From assembly GCA_963792175.1 (NCBI GenBank), contig CAWBVG010000049.1, positions 1 through 64,000 of the forward strand: a stretch of DNA of 64,000 bases, given 5' to 3'. This DNA comes from CAWBVG01 sp963792175 (GTDB taxonomy: Bacteria; Acidobacteriota; Vicinamibacteria; Vicinamibacterales; CAVVIG01). Position 1 is the first letter of the stretch. Each line of letters starts with the position of its first letter. The notes beneath the pieces were generated by a model, which made no database searches, was not told the origin of the DNA, and was given only the letters and a program-made list of their open reading frames with translations. Shown here piece after piece: positions 1 through 9,218 of the stretch. Position numbers and translations under genes: made by a program.

Positions 1-575
1 ATGCTGCCGAACATCATTCAACAGCAATACGCGATGGCCAAGGCCGCGTTCGATCGCAAGGAATGGGCGGTCGCCGCCGACGGGTTCAAATGGGTGCTCA
101 CCGCACTCGCCGATCCGGACGTCGCGAACGAGGCCAAGCAGCCGCCACTGGTCGACCTGAAGCAGCTCGCCGCCGGCTTCGAAGAGCTCAGCTCGAAAGC
201 CGCGGCCCCGCCGCCGCCTCCGCCTCCGCCGCTTGCGCCTGCGCCGGTCGTGGCGCTGCCGTGGTCCCGTCCATTCCGCCGCCGCCGCGCATTTACACGG
301 TCAACGACTCGAACGTGACGGCTCCCGTCGTGCTGAACCAGGTCCTGCCGACGTATCCCGGACAGGTCATGATTCCGCGGTCTGGCAGGATCGAAGTGGT
401 GATCGATGAATCCGGCGCCGTCGAATCGGCCGTGATGACGGGGTCCGTGTCCGTCGCCTACGACCGACTGGCGATCGCGGCGACCAAGAGCTGGAAGTTC
501 AAGCCGGCGACGGTCGACGGAACGCCCGTGAAGTTCCGCAAGATCGTTCAGGTCACGATCAGGAAGACCACATAA
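1..575 (+). pseudogene. TonB C-terminal-domain protein, 5' partial, frameshifted
   Basis: The first half reads as a helical, TPR-like region (AFDRKEWAVAADGFKWVL) followed by a run of prolines. The second half is in another frame and holds an energy-transducer TonB C-terminal domain: a proline-rich linker, then VLPTYPGQ, GRIEVVIDESGAVESAVM and the terminal AATKSWKFKPATVDGTPV pattern. The frames switch in the proline-rich segment near 240-265, so one base has been gained or lost there. The window starts inside the gene; the ATG at position 1 is probably internal. TonB-like C-terminal domains link an inner-membrane or periplasmic protein to outer-membrane partners. No ExbB/ExbD gene is visible here, so the partner is unknown. 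Confidence 0.7.
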
Positions 576-580
576 ACGCC

Positions 581-698
581 AAGCTATCGGCTATCAGCTA
601 TCGGCTATCGGCTTCGGCTATCAGCTGTCGGCGGCGTTCAGTCCGGATCTCGCTCACGGCCCGAGAGCTGAGAGCTGAAAGCTGATAGCTGATAGCTG
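581..698. repeat. AGCTATC/GATAGCT word repeat forming a large hairpin
   Basis: The left part repeats GGCTATC and CAGCTATC; the right part (about 666-698) repeats GAGAGCTGA and GCTGATAGCTGATAGCTG, which is the reverse complement. The two halves can pair into a long imperfect hairpin between the convergent TonB-like and HTH-GAF genes. It may end transcription from both sides. A fragment of the same word occurs before the endonuclease IV gene near 46138-46150. Confidence 0.75.
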
Positions 699-699
699 T

Positions 700-1653
700 T
701 TATGCGAGCCTGCGATCGGCTGCGTCCGCGGACCGGGCGGTCCGAGCCATCATCGCGAGTTGCGAGGCGAGGATGACGACCAGGGCGCGGATCGATTCAC
801 GCTGCGCGCAGCCGTGCGGCAGTTCGACGGCGAGCACGCCGGCACAGCCACCCGGCGTCTGCAGCGGGACGACGAGCGCGTCGCTGGCGAAATTGCTCCC
901 CTTGACCACGCACGTCTGCGCCGACCTGAACGCGGCGGCCGTGGCGTTGTCCGCGTCGCGGCGGACGCGTGGCAGCTGCGCGAGCACCCGATCCGAGTAG
1001 CCGTGTGTCACGGCCGGCGAGAGCTCTGCCGCCTGCGGATCCCAGAGCCAGACGATGACGCCGAGCGCATCGAGGATTCTCGCCGCCTCCTGGAGCATGG
1101 GACCGGCGTCGCGGACGTCGTCGAGTCGCGCGAGATCGGTGCACAGCTGCGCCGCGCCGAGGAGATCGGGATCCGACCAGGCGGGCGGCTTCGCCGGCTG
1201 CTCCTCGGGCGCCGACGGCTCAGCAACCTCGGATTGGTCCTTTCGAACGTTCGTCTCCCAGAAGCGATTGAGCGAATCGACGACTTCGCCGACGAGATAG
1301 CGGAATCGCATCGGCGGTCCGCCGCTCGTCGCCGGCGCGTCGGCACCCGGCGCGGTGGACGCGGTCGCCGGCACGGTCGACACGTCCTCGACCGGATCGG
1401 GATGGACGGCGAGAAAATCGCGTACGACCACATCCGGCTCGAGGCCGATGGCGTGGGCGTAGGCGCGGATGAAGGCGCGCCGAAAGATGCCCGACGGCCA
1501 GTGCGAGACATCGTCCCGCTCCAGCGCTTCCAGGAGCGACAGTTTTATCTTGGTCTGCTCCGCAATCGTGGAGAGCGCGATGTGTTGTCGTTCGCGACGT
1601 TGACGGAGCCGCGCGCCGAAACTCTCAGGCAATGACGCCGAGAGTAGCAACAT
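700..1653 (-). CDS. RodZ-type helix-turn-helix and GAF-domain protein
   Basis: 317 residues. Residues about 10-80 form a RodZ/HTH_25-like helix-turn-helix (FGARLRQRRERQHIALSTIA, then FRRAFIRAYAHAIGLEPD). A low-complexity Pro/Ala linker follows, and residues about 170-300 look like a GAF domain (LGVIVWLWD, VVPLQTPGGCAGVLAVEL). No transmembrane helix is visible, so this is not RodZ itself. Such proteins are probably cytoplasmic regulators that sense a small ligand or act as a scaffold. The reading frame is intact, starts with ATG and has no close operon partner: the flanking genes are convergent upstream and separated by a repeat downstream. The ligand cannot be told from the sequence. Confidence 0.75.
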   Translation of the reverse strand: MLLLSASLPESFGARLRQRRERQHIALSTIAEQTKIKLSLLEALERDDVSHWPSGIFRRAFIRAYAHAIGLEPDVVVRDFLAVHPDPVEDVSTVPATASTAPGADAPATSGGPPMRFRYLVGEVVDSLNRFWETNVRKDQSEVAEPSAPEEQPAKPPAWSDPDLLGAAQLCTDLARLDDVRDAGPMLQEAARILDALGVIVWLWDPQAAELSPAVTHGYSDRVLAQLPRVRRDADNATAAAFRSAQTCVVKGSNFASDALVVPLQTPGGCAGVLAVELPHGCAQRESIRALVVILASQLAMMARTARSADAADRRLA

Positions 1654-1720
1654 GTTCGATGCAGTTCAAGGCTAGAAACGCTGCGCATGAGCGATCGGCG
1701 GCGCGGATCGGCTGAGCCGC

Positions 1721-1798
1721 CGAAGTCTGAAGGTGGAAGTCTGAAGTTGGAAGCGCACTTCAGACTTCCAGACTTCCAACTTCCGACTTCCGACTTCT
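1721..1798. repeat. GAAGTCTGAAG / CTTCAGACTTCC inverted word repeat
   Basis: The left arm repeats GAAGTCTGAAG and GGAAG; the right arm repeats CTTCAGACTTCC and CTTCCGACTTC, so the stretch folds back on itself. It sits directly at the stop codon of the secreted protein that follows and upstream of the HTH-GAF start. It is another of the short-word intergenic repeats that recur through the window. Confidence 0.75.
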
Positions 1799-2345
1799 AG
1801 CTGCCAGGGATCATGAGATGAGCGGTCGACGTGCCCGCGTTCATGATCCAGATGCCGCCCTGCCGGTTGTTGTCGGGCAGGCCCATCGTCTGCGCGGTCG
1901 CGCCCGGGACAGCGACGGTGGTATGGATGCGCGCATGCTCGCGGTCCGGTCCATTCATCGTCAGCCACACCGAACCGAATTCCGGCTTCACGCGCGTGCC
2001 GTCCTTTTCCGCCGCATCGATCGCCGCCTGCTTCGCGGCCTTGTCGGCGATCGCCTCGAGCTTGCGATTCTGGGCGACGCGATCGAGGTTGGCGAGACTG
2101 GTGCACTGCACGGCGAACGGCTGCTGTCCGGGGTCGCCGGATCGGTCGTAGCACACGAGCTTGTTGGTGCCCTTGCGCAGGGTGTCGTAGGTGTTGTCGG
2201 CCTTCCACTTGACGACCGTGGCGCCTTCCTTCATTTGGCGAGGCGCGGGAGCGAGCGCCCGCTCGATGGCTTCGTCCGGAGTTTGCGCACGCGCGCAAGG
2301 TGCAATCGCGACGACACCGAGGACGAACAGAACTACGCGTTTCAT
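1797..2345 (-). CDS. secreted protein of unknown function
   Basis: 182 residues from the ATG at 2345, chosen because GGAGG lies just upstream and the first residues are a clear signal peptide (MKRVVLFVLGVVAIAPCARA). The open frame extends further upstream but without membrane or domain sense. The mature part has a Lys/Arg/Ala-rich helix (AIADKAAKQAAIDAAEKDGT) and a C-terminal part (FGSVWLTMNGPDREHARIHT, ending in IWIMNAGTSTAHLMIPGS) that looks like a compact beta domain. I do not recognise a family. A single pair of cysteines could be oxidised after export. Its last codon lies in the word repeat at 1721-1798. Confidence 0.65.
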   Translation of the reverse strand: MKRVVLFVLGVVAIAPCARAQTPDEAIERALAPAPRQMKEGATVVKWKADNTYDTLRKGTNKLVCYDRSGDPGQQPFAVQCTSLANLDRVAQNRKLEAIADKAAKQAAIDAAEKDGTRVKPEFGSVWLTMNGPDREHARIHTTVAVPGATAQTMGLPDNNRQGGIWIMNAGTSTAHLMIPGS

Positions 2346-3125
2346 TTCGCTGATCCTCCGTTTCAGAGTGCCCCGCCTGTGCCGCACCGGGAAAGACGGT
2401 GCGGGGACGTGCGTCGGCGGTATGTTAGTTCGAATTGCGGAAGATTGCTCAGATGGAAGGAGCGGCGTGTGGGAAGTGCGTGTACACGCCGCAGCGCCCC
2501 AGACGAAGGCCTGCCGCTCGCTGGTCGAAAACGTTTGCACGTTTTCATTTCGAAGAACCTCGGTGTCTCGCTCGAACCGACGCTTGACTTTGTTACCCCC
2601 AGCAACGCTTTCGCATCGCTGTTGACAAAAACGCTCGGCGTCGACCGATCGAACCTTTGTGGTCCTCTTTCCCGGAACTACGCGTGCGTCTCGCTCGGCA
2701 ACGTCGCGACATGTCTTCTTGCGAAAACTCGTCGCAGGTCGCCGACCAATCCGCCTCGCACTCCCGGACCTTCGAGTGACTTGCCTGCGTCCGGCGCGCT
2801 CGCAGCGATGGACAATGTAGGCGGTGATCCGCGTTTGTCAAGCGCGCCGCGCGATCAAAAGACGCAATATTTTTCAAGGCGCCCGCCTTCGCTAGTAAGA
2901 CGGCGAAGCGCTCGGCGTCAGGCTTTCGCAGGGCACGTCCCCTAAGATTTTCGACGGCGCGAAGGGCTCTCGCGCATCAGGCTGGACAGTCGCGCCCGCG
3001 GGCTTGCCGAGCTCACCGGGATCCAGCCGAGTCCGTGGTACAATCGTTGCCTCCCCTACAAGTTACGGCCGCTCCGCGATCGCTCGTTGCGCGGAGCCTT
3101 GTACTCAACGTCGGGGTCACAAGAT
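2346..3125. other. long intergenic region without a supportable gene
   Basis: About 780 bases between two divergent genes. Short open frames here have no ribosome site, no domain and arginine-rich composition typical of shadow frames. Base composition is lower in GC than its neighbours. It holds one degenerate copy of the element ending in CCCGCCTTCGCT at 2882-2917 (see the repeat in the secreted protein at 22491-22614). Promoters for both flanking genes must lie here, but I see no clear -35/-10 pair. Confidence 0.5.
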
Positions 3126-4062
3126 ATGGGATATACGGTTCTCAGACTCGTTCTCGCGATTGGAGTCGCCACCGGACTGGCCGTAAAACCACAGGCGCAG
3201 GAGCCTTCAGGCCAGAAGCGGGAGACGTTTCGCAGCACGGTCGACCTGGTCACTGTCCAGGCTTCGGTCAAGGATTCTCACGGACGCATCGTCAACGGTC
3301 TCACGACCAACGACTTCGAGGTCCGTGACAACGGGCAGTTGCGACCGATTCTGTCGCTGCGGTCCGACCGTCAGTCACCGCTCAGCTTGGCCATCCTCGT
3401 CGATATGAGTGGAAGCATGCGCGTCGGTTCCAGGATCGCGCTGGCTCGCCAGGCCTACGAGGCGATCCTCGCGCAACTCCAGCAAGACCGGGACGAAATG
3501 GCGGTCTTCACCTTTGACTCGTCGCTCCACGACCGCCGCGACTTCACCCGCGATCTCGCGTCGCTGCGCGACGCGTTGTCGGAGTTCGAACCCTTCGGCA
3601 CCACGTCCCTGTACGACGCGACAGCCGCCACCGCGCGGCAATTGGCCGCCCGATCCGCGACGCACAAAGCCATCATCGTGCTCACCGATGGCATCGACAA
3701 CAGCAGCCACATGACGGCGCGCGAGGTGTCGGCCGTGGCCAGCTCGATTGACGTGCCCGTCTTCGTCGTCGCGACGGTGCCATGGTTGGACCAGCGGTTC
3801 ATGCTGGACGCAATGGAACGCGGGACGCCCTCGGATTCTGCGGATCTGCGCGACCTTGCGGAATGGACCGGCGGACAAGTCGTGTTAGCCGACGACGTCC
3901 GCCGAGACGGTCCTGGCCTCGACGCGTCTCATCGACGGGCTGCGCCAGCAATACGTGCTCGCGATCGAAGCGGCGAACGGCGGCGAGTGGCGACGGCTCG
4001 ACGTCAGGGTCAGACGTCCGTCGACGGTCGTCAAAGCCCGCAGCGGATACTTCGCCGGTTAG
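3126..4062 (+). pseudogene. VWFA-related acidobacterial-domain protein, frameshifted
   Basis: The start at 3126 gives a signal peptide (MGYTVLRLVLAIGVATGLA); the open frame reaches back to 3087 but that part has no signal sense. The N-terminal beta domain matches the acidobacterial VWFA-related family (VDLVTVQASVKDSHGRIVNG, LTTNDFEVRDNGQ). The VWA domain follows with a complete MIDAS metal site: DMSGSMR, the threonine in FGTTSLYDA, and LTDGIDNSS. At about 3885-3900 the frame shifts; the other frame continues the family's ending (ETVLASTRLIDGLRQQYVLA, then KARSGYFAG) to the stop at 4062. Probably a secreted or periplasmic ligand-binding protein. One indel explains the break. Confidence 0.85.
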
Positions 4063-4171
4063 ACCCTTTGGTCTTTTTCGTGTCTTCTATGTTGCGGGCC
4101 GTGGTCAAGCTCCTCTCGATCCCTGTCGGTGGGCACGTCGCTTCTACGCACGCGCCCACTCTTCTCTCTTC

Positions 4172-5513
4172 TCACGTGAGTCCGGCGCTGAGCCGTGAGT
4201 CTAGGACCCAGCGCTCGCCTTCTATCCGGGCTCGCGCGCGGCGCGCGGCCCCCAGAGACTGTGCAGTCTCAAGCCGGACACGTAAGCTGCGGTACCGTCT
4301 TCGTGGCGGTCGCGCGTGCGACCCGGCATGAACCGTACGCGCAGCGCGCGTGAGACGCGCCGACGCGTCTACGGCGGCTTTCAGGATCGCGCCCGCGGGG
4401 ACCACGCCCGCCGTCACATACCGCCACAGCGCGATCAGCAGTTTGCGCGCCACCGCCACGATCCCGATCCGCCGCGCGCGTTGGCCGCGTCCCAAAGTGC
4501 GCCCGATACCAGTGCGTCAGCGCACTGCTGCGGTTGCCACCGCACCCAATTCCACGCCAATTGAATACTGATCGCCTGCAGGTGCGCGTTGCCCGCCCGA
4601 CTGATCCCTTGCTCGCGCACCGAGTCGCCGCTGGCATAGGGCGTCGGCGCAAACCCGAGCAGGCCGCCAATCTGGCGCCGATTCCGAAACGCCCGCCACA
4701 CCAAGCCCTTCGTCGAGCAGCACCGAGGCACTGGTCGTGGCGACGCCCTTGAGCTGCACCAGCTGGCCGCAACGCGCTCGCGGCGCCGCGGCGCGTCACC
4801 GCCGCTTGCTGCTGCGCGTCGAGCGTCCGCGATCTGCGTCGCGAGGCCGCGCGAGGCGGGCCTCCGCCCGCGCCAGCCGCGCTTGCACCTCCGCCGGCAG
4901 CGGCCGCGCCCGCCCAATCGCGCACACGTCGTCCACCAGTCGCCGCGCCGCCGCGCCGGCAGCGTCGCGCCCCACGTCGCCAGCCAGCTGCGCATCTGAT
5001 TGACGCAGCCGCGTCTGCTCCTGCACCAGCGCCGTCCGCTCGCGACTCACCTGGCGCGCCGCTTCGGCCGCCACCGTCGGGACCCGCACCTCGCTCCACA
5101 CGCGGCGCTCGCCGCGCACACACCCGCACCAGCATGCATCACCAGCTTCAGCGCGTCGAGCCGATCCGTCTTCGCCCGCCGCGCGCGCCGATTCACTTCG
5201 ATACTCGCCGAATCGACCACGCGATTCGCGACCCCCAGCGCCCGTCAGCGCCCGATGAATCCAGAAGCCATCGCGGCCCGCTTCATAACAGCTCACGACC
5301 GCGCCGGCGCCGGCAAGCCCAAACCGCGTGCCGCCCCGCCTCGACCGCCCGCTCCACCGCGCGCAAGATCGCCGCTCGCCACCGTCCGCAGCCACGGCTC
5401 CACCCCGAAGCCCGACGTCAACGCCAGCTTCCACTCCTTCTTACCCAACTCGAACGCCACATACAACGTCGCCTCGCTTACACTACTGGCAGAGTGCGGG
5501 TCGTTGCAGTCAT
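4172..5513 (-). pseudogene. degraded IS110-family transposase
   Basis: Pieces of one transposase can be followed in order through several frames. The N-terminus starts at 5513 (MTATTRTLP, then YVAFELGKKEWKLALTSG), followed by CYEAGRDGFWIHRAL, TDRLDALKLVMHAG, a coiled part (RERTALVQEQTRLR), and the Tnp_20-type C-terminal domain (RRQIGGLLGFAPTPYASG, ISRAGNAHLQAISIQLAWNW, ARKLLIALWRYVTAGVVPAG). This is the IS110/IS1111 layout: RuvC-like DEDD domain, coiled coil, serine-bearing C-terminal domain. At least five frame changes are needed, so it is inactive as read. IS110 elements lack long terminal inverted repeats and I could not place its ends. Confidence 0.8.
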
Positions 5514-5603
5514 CACAGCCTCCTTATGGATTTGAGCTCCGCTAAGGAGCTTAACCTGCGGCCCGCGCTCATAGTCTCTTCGTGCTTCGTGGCGTCCGCA
5601 CCC

Positions 5604-5629
5604 TACATCCGCGGGCGCCGAGCGACGAG
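5604..5629. repeat. direct repeat, left copy
   Basis: The sequence from 5604 (TACATCCGCGGGCGCCGAGC, then GACGAG) occurs again at 6108-6133 with one difference in 26 bases (A to G). The two copies flank the truncated Nramp gene about 500 bases apart. Confidence 0.85.
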
Positions 5630-5633
5630 GGGT

Positions 5634-6057
5634 GACTCGACTGGTGAGTACGCATATCTCCTCTTCGCGGCTGGACTGTTCAACGCCTCGCTGTTTGCTG
5701 CGTCGATCCTGCCAATTTCGACGGCCTATGTCGTCTGCGAGGGACTGGGACTCGGAATCCGGATTGGACAAGCGGTTTGAAGAGGCGCCGACCTTCTACT
5801 GGCTGTACACGGCGCTCGTCGTGGCGGGAGCAGGAGTGCTATTGCTTCCCCACTTCCCGCTCGTTTACGTGATGGTGCTGTCGCAGGTCGTGAATGGCAT
5901 GGTCCTGCCATTCGTGCTCATTTTCATGTTGCGTCTGACAAACGATGGCGAGGTGATGGGCGAGTATGTGAACTCGCGCGGGTTCAATATCGTGGCGTGG
6001 GCGACCGTCATCGTGACGATCGCCTTGACTGTGGCGATGGCACTGACGCAGCGGTGA
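5634..6057 (+). pseudogene. Nramp-type Mn/Fe transporter, 5'-truncated and frameshifted
   Basis: Only the last third of a natural-resistance-associated macrophage protein is present: YLLFAAGLFNASLFAASILP, then ISTAYVVCEGLGL, DKRFEEAPTFYWLYTAL and the helices LLPHFPLVYVMVLSQVVNGM and NIVAWATVIVTIALTVAMAL. These match the C-terminal helices of proton-coupled Mn2+/Fe2+ transporters. A one-base shift near 5752 (before ESGLDKRF) splits it. The N-terminal half, with the metal-binding DPGN motif, is missing; the IS110 remnant lies where it should be. It cannot make a working transporter. Its flanking direct repeats suggest a rearrangement rather than simple point decay. Confidence 0.8.
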
Positions 6058-6107
6058 CACAGCAGCGCGGACTGCCGCCCTGTCACCGCGCGTCGGGAGT
6101 CCGACGC

Positions 6108-6133
6108 TACATCCGCGGGCGCCGGGCGACGAG
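6108..6133. repeat. direct repeat, right copy
   Basis: 25 of 26 bases equal the copy at 5604-5629. About 200 bases with no recognisable gene separate it from the end of the Tad operon. Confidence 0.85.
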
Positions 6134-6329
6134 TGTCGAATGAGCCATCGGCGAACCCCTCAGTCAGGCTCACGGTTGGAGGACCGACCTTCCGCGGCCG
6201 CCAGCGGCGCGGCAACAGGTGCGACGCCTGATCGCGATCCGTTCGCACTCGCTCCTCGGCGCCATCCGTTTCGCCGCGGACGATCGCCGGCTCCGTATCG
6301 CGCCCAGGGCGAGGTCTCGTCATCCCGGC

Positions 6330-7785
6330 CTACTTGCTCAACCGCAGAATCTGGTTCTGGATCCCCTGAAACGCCGGCGCCACGTCGGCCTCCGTCTGCG
6401 CGAAGAAATAGCGGCCCTTCGAGCTGCGCGTCGTTGAAGTCGGGCGACGTCTTGTCGTTGGCGATGCGCTTGAGGATGTCCTCCGGCATTTCCGGCATCG
6501 TGCCCGAGGCATGTAGCGCACGAGCTCGCCCATGCCGATCGTGTAGATGCGGATCTTGTAGTCGCCGCTGTGTCGTTCCGCGCCTCGTTGGCGATGATCT
6601 CGAGGACGTTGCGCGCCGCGTTGTTGATGTTGAAGATCTCGGCCGGGATAGCGGCCCGCGCGCGTCCAGGTTCCGCAGCCCGCGCCGCGCGGTCTGGGCG
6701 GCGCCGTTGACCGTCAGCGCCGCGGTCTGCAGCGGGAACTGCGTCGGGATGCCCGCGCTGCGATGGTGCGTGTGCCACGTCTGTCGAGCGGCAGCAACGG
6801 GCACGCGCCGCGAGTCACCTGGTCGAGTTCCAGTCGGCAGCGTCACGGCTGACCGCCGGCGTCTGCGCTGCCGGTCTGCGTGTCGTACAGCCCGTCGATG
6901 TGCGGACTCGTCCCAGGTCTGGCCGTCGGGATCCGGGAGGTTCTTCGGGAAGTCCCACGTGCGCAGCGACTTCGCCGACGCCCGGCCGTCCGTAGTTGCC
7001 GGGCACGCCGTTGGACGCGCCGTCGGTGAACAGCACGATGACGCGCAGGCCGGACTGCTGACCGGCCGGCACGGACCGCAGCTCGTCCCAGCCGCGATAG
7101 AGACCCTCGACCATGTTGCGTGCTGCCGCCGGGCAGCATGCCGGGCACGTCGGCGATCGACGCTTGGCCTTGTCGAAGCCGCGGCCGGCCGGCATGGCAT
7201 CCAGCACCTGCGCGCCGTTGCTGAACGTCAGCAGCGAGACGCGATCGTTGCGGCGCGTCGAACGAGTCGATGAACGTCCGCGCCGCATCCCTGACCGCCG
7301 GCCCACTTGACGCCGATCGAGCTCGAGACGTCGAGGATCAGCGACAGGTCCACCATGCGGCGCGTCGCCTCGCCGGTGGCTGCCCACCGTCACCGTCATG
7401 ATGTTCCCCAGCTTCATGAACGTCGTCGGCAGCACCGCCGTCGCCGTGACGGTGACGGTATTGACGCCGGTGGCGGCGTTGACGGCGGAGGTGAAGAACT
7501 CGGCCGCGGCGGTCGGATCGCCGGGGAGCGTCCCGAGATACTGGTTCGGAAAGTTCGCCTTGAAGACGCGCGCCGCGGCGGCCTGCGGGTTGCCGCTGTT
7601 GAGCGCGCGCGCCGCGCGCCAGCGCCGCGCCGTCGACCGCCTTGGTCAACTGCGCCTTGACCACGTAGGCCCGGCCCGAGTCGACGGCGATGCCGGTGCC
7701 GAGCAGCAGCACGGTCAGCGTCACCGCCATGTAGACGAGCGTAAACCCGTCGTGCCTTCCGAAGATGCGATTGGCGCGTACGCAT
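6330..7785 (-). pseudogene. TadG-like pilus protein with VWA domain, multiply frameshifted
   Basis: Last gene of the Tad operon. The N-terminus has one membrane helix after a TadG-type leader (IFGRHDGFTLVYMAVTLTVL, then LLGTGIAVDSGRAYVVKAQ). Next comes a stretch typical of Flp-associated VWA proteins (NVNTVTVTATAVLPTTFMKL is seen in part), then a VWA domain with MIDAS residues (VDLSLILDVSSSIG, RVIVLFTDGASNGVPG) and the end (FFAQTEADVAPAFQGIQNQI, LRLSK). Four or more frame changes occur between 7785 and 6530. TadG-type proteins are exported minor components of the Tad machinery, and the VWA domain may act in adhesion. The start near 7785 is uncertain because the frame shifts within the first codons. 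Confidence 0.75.
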
Positions 7786-7798
7786 GTCCGTGTCCCTT

Positions 7799-8389
7799 TC
7801 AGAAATACGCGATCGAATACAGCGTGTCGGGCACCTGGATGCCGAACCGATCGAATGGCGTGATCAGCTGATGCCTGCGTGTAAATCTCAGTGATGTACA
7901 GGAGGCCGCCCGCGCCGATCAGGTTCGGCGGCAGATTCGTCAGCCGCAGGCTGACGTCGTTGTCCGAATTGGCGGCCTGGAAGTCCGGCGCTCCACCAAA
8001 CGCGCCGGCTCCTGCCGTCTGCAACGCGCTCGACGCGCGCCAGCGCCCCGAACTGCGTACCGCTGATACAGAACGTCCCTGCCGAAGTTCGCGGCGCCGG
8101 CCGTATTGACGTTCTTGGCGACCGACAGGATCACGCGCGCGCTGGCGTTGAAGTCCACCGGCCGGGTGCTCATGTTCCTCAGCGCGGTGGCGGCGTCCAG
8201 CAGGCTGGTATTGCGCGAAATCAGGTTCGAGCCTTCCCGCGTCAGCTTGGTGACGACGTGTTGATCGAGCAGCGCGTAGCTCACCTCGACGACGCCCAGA
8301 CAGAGGACGAGGACGAGCGGCACCACCAGCGAGAACTCGAGGAGGGCCGTCCCTCGCGCGTCGCGAAGCCGTTGGCGATTGGAAGTCAT
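7799..8389 (-). pseudogene. TadE/TadF-like minor pilin, frameshifted
   Basis: ATG at 8389 overlaps the stop of the preceding gene (ATGA). The first 40 residues are a class III minor-pilin signature: charged start, then GTALLEFSLVVPLVLVLCLG and VVEVSYALLDQ, with the conserved E five residues into the helix. The globular part follows (VVTKLTREGSNLISRNTSLL). A shift near 8075 moves the frame to DFQAANSDNDVSLRLTNLPP, and another near 7880 leads to the end (QVPDTLYSIAYF, stop at 7799). TadE and TadF are prepilin-peptidase substrates needed for Flp pilus assembly. Confidence 0.8.
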
Positions 8390-8865
8390 TGCCACCTGCT
8401 CTCGTTCTTCATCGAGGAATCGACGCTGAGCGCGATCTGGCCGTTGTTGAAGAATGGCCAGAGCACCGGGTTGTAGAAGGTCCAGGTGTAGGTCACGGTC
8501 ACCTTGTCGATCTCATCCGGTCCGCCGACGCCGCCCAGCCAGACGTTGCCGCCCTGCGCCATGTGATTGAAGCTGAACGCCGCATCCGGAATCGTCAGCG
8601 TCGGCGTCGCCTGCCGCATCGCCGCCTTGATGGAGTCGGTGCGCGACAGCGGGTTGCCGGGGTTGTTCGGATCGTCCATCACGTTGCCGGTGACGGCGAA
8701 GCGCGAGGCCTGGGCGACGCCGTTCTCGAGCGCGAGGTAGCAGTAGAACATCGCGCCGAAATCGACAATCGACAGCGTCAGGAACAGCAGCAGCGGCGTG
8801 ATGAGCGCGGCCTCGACCAGGGCGGTGCCGCGAGCCTCCGCGAGTCGCGATCGCAGGCGTCTCAT
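8386..8865 (-). CDS. TadE-like minor pilin
   Basis: 159 residues, intact. GGAGGG lies just before the ATG, and that ATG overlaps the stop of the DUF192 gene. The leader MRRLRSRLAEARG is followed by the conserved glutamate and hydrophobic helix (TALVEAALITPLLLFLTLSI), as in TadE proteins processed by the TadV peptidase. The soluble part has no known catalytic motif. The next gene is a second TadE-like protein starting inside this stop codon, so the two are translationally coupled and probably form a pair like TadE/TadF in other Tad loci. Confidence 0.85.
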   Translation of the reverse strand: MRRLRSRLAEARGTALVEAALITPLLLFLTLSIVDFGAMFYCYLALENGVAQASRFAVTGNVMDDPNNPGNPLSRTDSIKAAMRQATPTLTIPDAAFSFNHMAQGGNVWLGGVGGPDEIDKVTVTYTWTFYNPVLWPFFNNGQIALSVDSSMKNESRWQ

Positions 8866-9218
8866 ATACCCTCCGGTGACACATACAGGCGGTCGCCCAG
8901 CTGGACGCCGTGGCGCCTGGCGCCGCCGGCGGCCATTTCGACGACGGCGTACGCACGCGCGGCGGCGGCGATCCGCCAGGGGGCGACATCCGGCACGATC
9001 TTCACGGCGCAGCCGTCGCGGTCGAGAAACAGCACGTCGATGGCAAAGCGCATGAACGCCGTGTGCACGGCGGTGCAGGGCGCGAGCATCAACGCCGCCG
9101 AGTCGTCGAGTCCGTCGCGTCCAAGCAGGCCGCGCCGGCGGGCGCGGCGCGTGACCGCCAGTTCCAGCGCGGTTGCCACTGGCTGGTGCGTGCGCTCGTT
9201 CATCAGCATGCTGGCCAT
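8862..9218 (-). CDS. DUF192 family protein
   Basis: 118 residues from ATG 9218, which overlaps the stop of the methyltransferase gene by one base; its own stop overlaps the next ATG. The DUF192 pattern is plain: ARRRGLLGRDGLDDSAALML, HTAFMRFAIDVLFLDRDG, VVEMAAGGARRHGVQLGDRL. The family has a small beta-rich fold of unknown biochemical role and is often exported, but no signal peptide is visible here. Its position between TadC-side and TadE-side genes, coupled on both sides, ties it to the pilus system. Whether it is structural or enzymatic cannot be told. Confidence 0.85.
   Translation of the reverse strand: MASMLMNERTHQPVATALELAVTRRARRRGLLGRDGLDDSAALMLAPCTAVHTAFMRFAIDVLFLDRDGCAVKIVPDVAPWRIAAAARAYAVVEMAAGGARRHGVQLGDRLYVSPEGI

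Noticed and set aside
2593..2877. 94-codon minus-strand frame in the 2346-3125 gap
   Set aside because: No ribosome site, no domain, Arg/Ser-rich composition typical of a shadow frame.
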